This document shows, piece by piece, positions 6,469 to 11,457 of a stretch of 11,457 bases of DNA. The translations under genes and the position numbers were made by a program. Source of the stretch: an uncultured Bacilli bacterium (lineage in GTDB: Bacteria > Bacillota_I > Bacilli_A > RF39 > UBA660); the NCBI GenBank assembly GCA_947626425.1, contig CANQRX010000043.1, positions 1 to 11,457 on the forward strand. The letters run 5' to 3'. The notes beneath the pieces are model-generated. The model was not told where the DNA came from. It made no database searches and saw only the letters and a program-made list of their open reading frames with translations. Within the stretch, counting starts at the first letter, position 1, and each line of letters starts with the position of its first letter.

Positions 6469-7091
6469 TGAAAGGATTTATTAAAAAGGATTTTGTTATT
6501 ATTAAAAGTAATTTTAAATTTTTAGCAATTTTTATTGTTATTTATTGTCTTTTAGGCGCGAGTGACATATCTTTTCTCTTACCATTTTTAAGTATTATGG
6601 TTTTAATTTCAACTTTTACTTATGATAATAATAACAAATGGGATGCTTATTCCTTTACTTTACCAAATGGTCGGAAGCACAGTGTCCAGTCAAAATATTT
6701 AGAAACGATTATTGTTATTTTAATGGCCAGTTTATTAACTTTCCTAATATCCGTTGGAATGTCTTTGGTTCACGGTGGGTCATTAGATATGATGAATTTG
6801 GCATTAAATACTTTTGGGACAATGTTTGGCATTTTTCTGATGGAAATTTTTATGTATCCGATTATTTTTAAATTAGGAGTGGAAAAGGCAAGAATAGGAA
6901 TATTAGTCTTAATATTTGCTTTAGTTTTCATTTTTAGTTTTTTAAGTAGCTTCATCGATTTTGCCAAAGTTTTATCTTGGCTATCCTTTTTAGAAAACTA
7001 CTGGGTATTAGCTATTATTTTAATTACTACAATTCTTATGTTTTTATCTTATAAAATATCTTTAAAAATTCAATTGAAGAAAGATTTTTAA
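6468..7091 (+). CDS. ABC-2 type transporter permease
   Basis: A 207-residue integral membrane protein with about six hydrophobic segments (roughly 17-30, 34-50, 77-97, 112-133, 141-162 and 178-195). A short cytoplasmic N-terminus (MKGFIKKDF) opens it, and a conserved-looking loop around residues 53-72 (YDNNNKWDAYSFTLP) is typical of the small ABC2_membrane_5-like permeases found with YtrB-type ATPases. The start overlaps the ATPase stop by one base, with AAAGGGGG upstream, so translation is coupled. With only one permease gene, a homodimeric permease plus two ATPases is the likely transporter. A rho-independent terminator begins inside the last codons, closing the operon. Direction (export) and substrate are inference from family. 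Confidence 0.85.
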   Translation: MKGFIKKDFVIIKSNFKFLAIFIVIYCLLGASDISFLLPFLSIMVLISTFTYDNNNKWDAYSFTLPNGRKHSVQSKYLETIIVILMASLLTFLISVGMSLVHGGSLDMMNLALNTFGTMFGIFLMEIFMYPIIFKLGVEKARIGILVLIFALVFIFSFLSSFIDFAKVLSWLSFLENYWVLAIILITTILMFLSYKISLKIQLKKDF

Positions 7092-7117
7092 TCCAAGTGA
7101 GCGAAAATCTTTTTTTT
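7080..7117 (+). terminator. Rho-independent terminator of the GntR-ABC operon
   Basis: A perfect 9-bp stem, AAAGATTTT (7080-7088) with AAAATCTTT (7104-7112), has a 15-nt loop and a run of T to 7117. The permease stop codon (7089-7091) lies in the loop, so the left arm is coding. Confidence 0.82.
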
Positions 7118-7133
7118 CGGCATTTTCCCTTTA

Positions 7134-7162
7134 TTGACAAAGATATTTTAAGATAATATAAT
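7134..7162 (+). promoter_or_regulatory. Consensus sigma-A promoter of the suf operon
   Basis: TTGACA (7134-7139) and TATAAT (7157-7162) are both perfect and spaced by exactly 17 nt. It lies between the preceding terminator and sufC. No IscR/SufR-like dyad is evident around it, so strong and perhaps constitutive expression is inferred. Confidence 0.88.
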
Positions 7163-7191
7163 TAATTAAGTTTTAAAGGAAGAGTGATTGC

Positions 7192-7917
7192 ATGTTAAAA
7201 ATTGAAAATTTACAAGTTAAAATTGATAATCAAATTTTATTACATGATGTTAATTTAGAAATTAACGAAAATGAAATCCATGCTTTACTAGGACCTAATG
7301 GAGCTGGGAAAAGTACTTTATGTAAAGCTATTATGACTCATCCGAGTTTAGTAAAAGAAGGGAAAATCACTTTTTTAAAAAACGATATCACAAACAGTCC
7401 AACTGATGAAATAGCTAAATTAGGAATTTATTATATTGCCCAATCCCCAATGGAAATAGAAGGCATTAAAAATTCAGAATTAATTAGGACGATGTTGCAA
7501 GAGCGAAATACGCCCATGGATATATTTACCTTCAAAAAAGAAAGTAGCAAAGCTTGCGAAGCTGTTGGTTTGCCCCTTGATTATATGCACCGTGAAGTAA
7601 ACGTTGGGATGAGTGGGGGCGAAAAAAAGAAAAATGAACTTTTAAGTTTATTCTTTATTAAACCTAAATTAATTATTTTAGATGAAATTGATTCAGGTTT
7701 AGATATTGATGCCATAAAAAACGTTGCCGATATTTTAAAAAAATACCAAGCTCAAAGTAAGTGTAGTATTTTAATAATATCTCATCAAGAAAAAATTCTT
7801 AAGCTTTTAAAACCAAATTATGTTCATTTAATGGCTAATCAAACAATTAAAGAAAGTTCTGATGAGAAATTGCTTACCGAAATTTTAAATAACGGGTATC
7901 AAAAATATTTGGGTTAA
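7192..7917 (+). CDS. sufC: SufC, Fe-S cluster assembly ATPase
   Basis: A 241-residue soluble ABC ATPase of the SUF iron-sulfur assembly machinery. It normally binds the SufB/SufD scaffold and drives its conformational change. Walker A GPNGAGKST (34-42), Q-loop Gln84, signature GMSGGE (139-144), Walker B ILDE with catalytic Glu165, the SufC-typical continuation IDSGLDIDA (166-174) and His198 are present, so it should be active. Length is close to the usual 250. An AAAGGAAGAG site precedes the ATG. It is the first gene of a four-gene operon with its own promoter. The next gene, 37 bp on, encodes the only SufB/D-type partner here. Confidence 0.95.
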   Translation: MLKIENLQVKIDNQILLHDVNLEINENEIHALLGPNGAGKSTLCKAIMTHPSLVKEGKITFLKNDITNSPTDEIAKLGIYYIAQSPMEIEGIKNSELIRTMLQERNTPMDIFTFKKESSKACEAVGLPLDYMHREVNVGMSGGEKKKNELLSLFFIKPKLIILDEIDSGLDIDAIKNVADILKKYQAQSKCSILIISHQEKILKLLKPNYVHLMANQTIKESSDEKLLTEILNNGYQKYLG

Positions 7918-7954
7918 TATTATAATTCAATTTAGAAATGGGGAATATAATACC

Positions 7955-8539
7955 ATGAGTAAAGAAGAAATTGAAATTTTAGATAAGGAAACAATTACCT
8001 TTAATCATAATGTTGAGATTCAAAAGTGGCTTTTTCCTAAAAATAATTTTGAATATCATATTTATTTAAAATCGGGAGTTGTTTTTACTTCTTGTTTGTC
8101 TTTAGAATTAGAAAATGTTTCGGGAACTATTTATATCCATAGTTTAAAAAATTCGGTTTGTAAATTAAATTTAGGTATAAAATTTCAGGAAAACAACAAT
8201 CTAAGTATTATCAATATCCAAAGTGAGGATAATGTTTTAAGTAATATTAAAATTAAAGTAATGCAAGCAGATACTGGGACTACATTATTAAAAACTTTAG
8301 GAATAATTGAGGAAAATACTCACAATAATGAATTTTTAGAAGAAATAAAAGTTCTAAATATTAGTGACACTCAAATAACTTGTTTACCCGAACTTATAGT
8401 TAAAAGTGATGATGTCATCGCCAATCATAATGTGACTGTTAGGCATATTAGTGAGGAAGAACTCTTTTATTTAGAAAGTAAAGGCTTAAGTGAAAGAGAA
8501 GCTAAAAAGCTTATTATTGAAGGATTTATCAAAGTTTAA
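7955..8539 (+). CDS. Short SufB/SufD-family scaffold protein
   Basis: Only 194 residues, against roughly 420-470 for SufD or SufB. The C-terminal 60 residues carry the clear family signature: a P-x-L segment at Pro145, DDV (152-154), His158, and EEELFYLESKGLSEREA (167-183) ending in IIEGFI. Before it is a short beta-rich stretch that would fit a truncated beta-helix core; the N-terminal helical domain is missing. The cysteines (47, 69, 143) do not match the SufB cluster-building cysteine that sits about 15-20 residues before the conserved proline. Position after sufC suits SufD, but SufB and SufD are paralogues, so the name is left open. A GGGGAA site lies 9 nt before the ATG. The 37 bp upstream hold no decayed coding remnant, and the frame is open throughout, so this looks like a genuine small protein. 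Confidence 0.82.
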   Translation: MSKEEIEILDKETITFNHNVEIQKWLFPKNNFEYHIYLKSGVVFTSCLSLELENVSGTIYIHSLKNSVCKLNLGIKFQENNNLSIINIQSEDNVLSNIKIKVMQADTGTTLLKTLGIIEENTHNNEFLEEIKVLNISDTQITCLPELIVKSDDVIANHNVTVRHISEEELFYLESKGLSEREAKKLIIEGFIKV

Positions 8540-8558
8540 AAAGTAAGGAGGTGTGATA

Positions 8559-9752
8559 ATGAATATCAAAGATTTTCCGATGTTACAAAAAGATATAATC
8601 TATTTTGATAACGGGGCGACAACCCTAAAACCACAGCAAGTTATTGATAAAATATGTGATTATTATCAGAATTATAGTGCGAATGCTCATCGTGGCGATT
8701 ATGATATATCATTTAAAGTTGATCAAGAATATGAATTAGCAAGAGAAAAAGTAAAAAAATTTATTAATGCCAAAGAAAAAGAAGAAATTATTTTTACTTC
8801 GGGAACAACCGAATCCTTAAATATGATTGCTAACGGTTTTTTTAAAAATTATTTAGAAAGTAGTGATGAAATACTTATAACAACTAGTGAACATGCATCC
8901 AACGTTTTACCTTGGTTTCATTTGCAAAATACCCTCGGCTGTCTTGTCAAGTTTATCCCTCTTGAAAACCATTATGTAACAATAGAAAACGTTATAAAAA
9001 GTATTACTCCTAATACTAAGGTGATTGCTCTAGCAGGTATTACCAATGTTTTAGGTGATGAAAGGCCGATAAAAGAAATAACTAAATATGCTCATGAACA
9101 TAATATTTTTGTAGTAATGGACGGAGCTCAAAGTGTACCCCACAGAAAAACCGATGTTCAAGATTTAGACATTGATTTTCTCGCTTTTTCGGGACATAAA
9201 ATGTGTGGACCAACCGGTATTGGTGTTCTTTATGGCAAAAAAGAACTTTTAGAAGAATTAGAACCAATCAACTTAGGTGGTGGCATGAACGAATCCTTTG
9301 ATCGTCCTGATGCTGTTTATTTTAAAGAACTTCCCGCGCGCTTGGAAGCTGGAACCCCCCATATAGCCGGTGCGATAGGGCTAGGAGCAGCGATTGATTA
9401 CTTAGAAAGTATTGGGATGGATAACATTCGGGAATACGAAAATAAATTACGAAAATATGCGATGGAAAAACTTATTACAATTCCTTACTTAGATATTCTA
9501 AATATTGAAAGCGACAGTGCAATAATTGCTTTTAATGTCGATGATATTTTTAGTCAAGATGTTGCTTATTACTTAAACAAATATAATATATGTGTTCGAG
9601 CTGGTAACCATTGTGCTAAAATTTTAAAAAATGAAACCGGTGTTAAAAATAGTTTACGGATAAGTTTTTATTTTTATAACACTGAAGAAGAAATTGATGA
9701 ATTAATTGATTTACTAAAAAATAAAGAAAAAATGAAGATAGAGATGATATAA
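8559..9752 (+). CDS. sufS: SufS cysteine desulfurase
   Basis: A 397-residue PLP-dependent class V aminotransferase-fold enzyme (group II cysteine desulfurase). It takes sulfur from cysteine as a persulfide and hands it to SufU. FDNGATTLKP (16-25) opens the fold, His111 in TSEHASNVLPW and Asp188 in VMDGAQSVPH contact PLP, Lys214 in SGHKMCGPTG forms the Schiff base, and Cys352 in RAGNHCAK is the catalytic cysteine. R-x-E-A-G-T-P (261-267) is also present. Length is near the usual 406. I chose ATG 8559 because AAGGAGGTG (8545-8553) is an excellent ribosome site; the GTG at 8553 lies within it. The stop codon abuts the sufU start directly. Confidence 0.96.
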   Translation: MNIKDFPMLQKDIIYFDNGATTLKPQQVIDKICDYYQNYSANAHRGDYDISFKVDQEYELAREKVKKFINAKEKEEIIFTSGTTESLNMIANGFFKNYLESSDEILITTSEHASNVLPWFHLQNTLGCLVKFIPLENHYVTIENVIKSITPNTKVIALAGITNVLGDERPIKEITKYAHEHNIFVVMDGAQSVPHRKTDVQDLDIDFLAFSGHKMCGPTGIGVLYGKKELLEELEPINLGGGMNESFDRPDAVYFKELPARLEAGTPHIAGAIGLGAAIDYLESIGMDNIREYENKLRKYAMEKLITIPYLDILNIESDSAIIAFNVDDIFSQDVAYYLNKYNICVRAGNHCAKILKNETGVKNSLRISFYFYNTEEEIDELIDLLKNKEKMKIEMI

Positions 9753-10184
9753 ATGGATGAAGAATTAAGAAGAGAAATTATTATGGATAATTATACGAAT
9801 CCTCAAAATAAAAAAATACCTGATGATGAAAGCTTGTATGAAAAAATTAATACTAATAATTCTAGTTGTATTGATAATTTGGATATTTACGTTAAAATTA
9901 AAGACAATATAATTGAAGACATTTGTTTTCAAGGAGAAGCTTGTGCAATTTCAACGTCTTCTTGCTCAATTATGATTCATAACTTGATTGGTAAAAGCGT
10001 ACCTAAGGCCAAAGAGTATATTTTAAACTTTACAAAAATGCTTAATGAAGAAGAATACGATGAAAATATTTTAAATGAAGCTCTTGCCTATAGTAGTATC
10101 TATAAACAAAATAATCGTAAACATTGTGCTTATTTACCATATGAAGGAATTTTAAAAGTCTTGAATCACTATGAAGAAAGATAA
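9753..10184 (+). CDS. sufU: SufU, zinc-dependent sulfur acceptor
   Basis: A 143-residue IscU-fold protein of the SufU type, which accepts persulfide sulfur from SufS through zinc-ligand exchange. All four expected ligands are present: Cys39 and Asp41 (in SCID, matching the usual CGD), Cys64 (GEACAIS) and Cys125 (KHCAYL). The N-terminal NYTNPQNK (13-20) matches the family NPRN-type opening. Additional cysteines at 58 and 71 are not ligands in known members. The start codon immediately follows the sufS stop, so translation is coupled; the ribosome site is weak. The operon ends here with a terminator whose loop contains the stop codon. In typical Bacillota sufB would come next, but it is absent. 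Confidence 0.92.
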   Translation: MDEELRREIIMDNYTNPQNKKIPDDESLYEKINTNNSSCIDNLDIYVKIKDNIIEDICFQGEACAISTSSCSIMIHNLIGKSVPKAKEYILNFTKMLNEEEYDENILNEALAYSSIYKQNNRKHCAYLPYEGILKVLNHYEER

Positions 10185-10202
10185 ATTTGTCTTTCTTTTT
10201 TT
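10174..10202 (+). terminator. Rho-independent terminator of the suf operon
   Basis: An 8-bp perfect stem AAGAAAGA (10174-10181) with TCTTTCTT (10190-10197), an 8-nt loop containing the sufU stop codon, and a following T-run to 10202. Confidence 0.8.
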
Positions 10203-10253
10203 CGTTATAAATAAAAATTATTCTTTTTTAATAAACTTTAATAGGTGGTTTTT

Positions 10254-10490
10254 ATGACTTTATCGGATTTACAACAAAAAGACATTATCAATATGATGGA
10301 TGGTAAAAAGCTAGGAAGAATTATTGATGCCGAAATAAACGAAGAAGGTAAAATTTTATATTTTGTAATTGAACCAAGACGACTATTTCATTTTTTTCGT
10401 TTAAAAGAAGAACAAAAAATAACTTTTCAACAAATTAAAAAAATAGGGGAAGATGTCATACTAGTAGAATATATCACTTTAGCTAATTAA
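10254..10490 (+). CDS. YlmC/YmxH-family PRC-barrel protein
   Basis: A 78-residue cytoplasmic protein made of a single PRC-barrel-like beta domain. The opening MTLSDLQQKDIIN, GKKLGRIIDAEIN (about 18-30), YFVIEP and the late IKKIGEDVILVEY match the YlmC/YmxH family, known from spore formers but also found in non-sporulating Bacillota. Its molecular role is not established; PRC barrels often mediate protein or RNA contacts. I chose ATG 10254, because AGGTGG ends 5 nt before it. A GTG at 10245 lies within that site and would add only three residues. It is monocistronic, after the suf terminator and converging on the sortase gene. No confident promoter is visible in the 69 bp before it. Confidence 0.82.
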   Translation: MTLSDLQQKDIINMMDGKKLGRIIDAEINEEGKILYFVIEPRRLFHFFRLKEEQKITFQQIKKIGEDVILVEYITLAN

Positions 10491-10531
10491 GATTTAAAAT
10501 AAAAAAAGGATTAATTCCTTTAATTAGTTTT
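10483..10531. terminator. Nested bidirectional terminator between ylmC-like and sortase genes
   Basis: Inner stem AAAGGA (10505-10510) with TCCTTT (10516-10521) is followed, on the minus strand, by a T-run (complement of 10501-10507): a good terminator for the sortase gene. An outer stem CTAATTAA (10483-10490) with TTAATTAG (10520-10527) and four following T could serve the plus-strand gene. The two stems share 10520-10521 and so compete at the edge. Both stop codons are within the structure. Confidence 0.65.
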
Positions 10532-11317
10532 AATTAACTTCGCATGTAAAACGACTTTTTCATCATTATTATAGCATGTTGATAAAGTTAAAATTTTATC
10601 GCTCGCTTTAACAGTTGTTTTAAAATCAAAATTACTCCTATTAATTAACATCTGGGCAAAATTGTTAAATTCTTCATCACTTTGAAATTGGGTTGTTAAA
10701 TAGTCATTAGTATTGGGAATACGATAAACCGAAAAAACTTGCCATAAAGTATTTTTTTCTTCGGTTGAAACTTGAACGATAAAATTACGTTGGTCATTTA
10801 CCCAAGATTGAGTAAGAATATTTTTAAGGCTTCCAAACATCGTTGAATTTGCCCGACCATGGGCATAAATTATGCTATTTTTATCGGTTAAATTAACATT
10901 ATTGCGGTAATCTAAGAAAACCCATCCACCACCATTATATTGCTGATAAAAATCATGAGTTAAATAATAAGAATTATCAGTTGTTTGCACAAAAGGATAG
11001 TTAATATTTGTTCCTTTTAAACTAACCCAACCAACTGTTTGGGGATTAGTTTTTTTAAGTTCACTTAAATCAACATCAACTAAATTAGTATTAATAAAAT
11101 CCCAATAAGGGTCATCTTCTTTAATTTCGCTCTCATCTTGGGTTACGGTTACATTAGATGGTTCTTCTTGAGTAAAAACAACTTTTTGCTCTAAATCTTC
11201 CATAATCTGTTCACTTTTTTGATTATCCTTAACCCAACTAAAAATTTTTATCCCTGAATATCCTAACAAACTAATTGAAATTATTAAACAAATAATAATA
11301 GGTAGTTTTTTCTTCAT
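10520..11317 (-). CDS. Class B-like sortase
   Basis: A 265-residue membrane-anchored transpeptidase of the sortase family, which cleaves a sorting signal on secreted proteins and links them to the cell wall. An N-terminal anchor helix (about 5-27) is followed by an acidic linker (about 30-70) and the sortase barrel: GWVSLKGTNINYPFV (96-110), YYLTHDFY (117-124), GGWVFLDYRN (130-139), catalytic His153 in YAHGRANSTMFGSL and catalytic Cys248 in TLSTC. The pattern is that of class B. The residue aligned with the conserved active-site Arg, four before HAKL, is Lys254. A GAGGAAA site precedes the ATG by about 5 nt. No LPxTG- or NPxTx-type substrate gene is in the window, so a specific pilin- or haem-type role cannot be claimed. 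Confidence 0.9.
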   Translation of the reverse strand: MKKKLPIIICLIISISLLGYSGIKIFSWVKDNQKSEQIMEDLEQKVVFTQEEPSNVTVTQDESEIKEDDPYWDFINTNLVDVDLSELKKTNPQTVGWVSLKGTNINYPFVQTTDNSYYLTHDFYQQYNGGGWVFLDYRNNVNLTDKNSIIYAHGRANSTMFGSLKNILTQSWVNDQRNFIVQVSTEEKNTLWQVFSVYRIPNTNDYLTTQFQSDEEFNNFAQMLINRSNFDFKTTVKASDKILTLSTCYNNDEKVVLHAKLIKTN

Positions 11318-11356
11318 TAATTTCCTCTTTTCTATTTTTAAAAATCACTACTATAT

Positions 11357-11385
11357 AAAATATCATTAAAATTATGGAACTTCAA
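11357..11385 (-). promoter_or_regulatory. Possible promoter of the sortase gene
   Basis: On the minus strand TTGAAG (11380-11385) and TATTTT (11357-11362) are spaced by 17 nt, about 40 bp before the start codon. Both boxes are imperfect, and AT-rich sequence gives such matches easily. The rest of 11318-11457 shows no gene or other clear element. Confidence 0.35.
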
Positions 11386-11457
11386 TTATAGATTTAAAAA
11401 TTAAAATAACAAAATAATAAGAATTTTTATCACTTTATAGTATCAATTTACTTTACA

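Noticed and set aside
6638..6967. Open frames on both strands within the ABC permease gene
   Set aside because: They are out of frame with a well-supported membrane protein, have no ribosome site of their own and show no recognisable domain.
7921..7926. TATAAT between sufC and the short SufB/D gene
   Set aside because: No acceptable -35 box occurs 16-18 nt upstream; it is probably chance in AT-rich sequence within an operon.
7955..8539. Short SufB/D gene as a decayed pseudogene
   Set aside because: The frame is intact with start, ribosome site and full C-terminal signature, and the 37 bp before it hold no remnant of the missing N-terminal part.
9082..9267. Minus-strand open frame inside sufS
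   Set aside because: It is antisense to the highly conserved PLP-lysine region; the open frame is explained by the coding constraint.
11441..11448. AGTATC near the right edge, resembling the TGTATC (GATACA) box
   Set aside because: It is a single copy with a mismatch, without an 11-bp partner or a TATTCT box 9 nt away.
1..11457. CRISPR arrays, transposases, tRNA or rRNA genes, riboswitches
   Set aside because: No regularly spaced repeats, transposase motifs or recognisable structured RNA were seen; intergenic gaps are all short (under about 170 bp).

Overview
The window is very AT-rich, with strong Gram-positive ribosome binding sites (AGGAGG type), near-consensus sigma-A promoters, TAA as the stop of almost every gene and UGA as a true stop. 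It carries a FemX/MurM-type peptidoglycan bridge enzyme, a class B-like sortase, a YtrA-type GntR regulator and a SUF operon with SufU. Together these point to a low-GC, walled Bacillota lineage (Erysipelotrichia, RF39 or Haloplasma-like Bacilli) rather than a wall-less Mycoplasma with code 4. The exact lineage cannot be fixed from the sequence alone.

Layout. (1) 145-1149 (+): a GT2 glycosyltransferase with its own sigma-A promoter. (2) 1153-5070 (-): a leftward block read from the right as OmpR-type response regulator, HAMP histidine kinase, an unknown one-TM extracytoplasmic protein and then, after a 91-bp gap with its own promoter, a FemX-like aminoacyltransferase. The first three overlap each other by 11 bp. 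(3) 5233-7091 (+): a divergent operon of YtrA-like GntR repressor, ABC ATPase and ABC-2 permease, ending in a clear terminator. (4) 7192-10184 (+): a SUF iron-sulfur operon, sufC, a very short SufB/D-family protein, sufS and sufU, with a perfect promoter and a terminator, but no sufB. (5) 10254-10490 (+): a small YlmC/YmxH PRC-barrel protein. (6) 10520-11317 (-): a class B-like sortase.

Main new observation: the promoters of the response-regulator operon and of femX share the same module on the minus strand, GATACA followed 9 nt later by a TATTCT -10 box. Further GATACA copies lie upstream at multiples of 11 bp (11 bp in one promoter, 22 bp in the other). An 11-bp direct-repeat period is typical of OmpR/PhoB-type regulators, so the two-component system probably controls itself and the cell-wall bridge enzyme. 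With the YtrABC-like module alongside, the left and central parts look like a cell-envelope response locus. The second notable point is the SUF operon, whose only SufB/D-family scaffold is about 194 residues, less than half the usual length.
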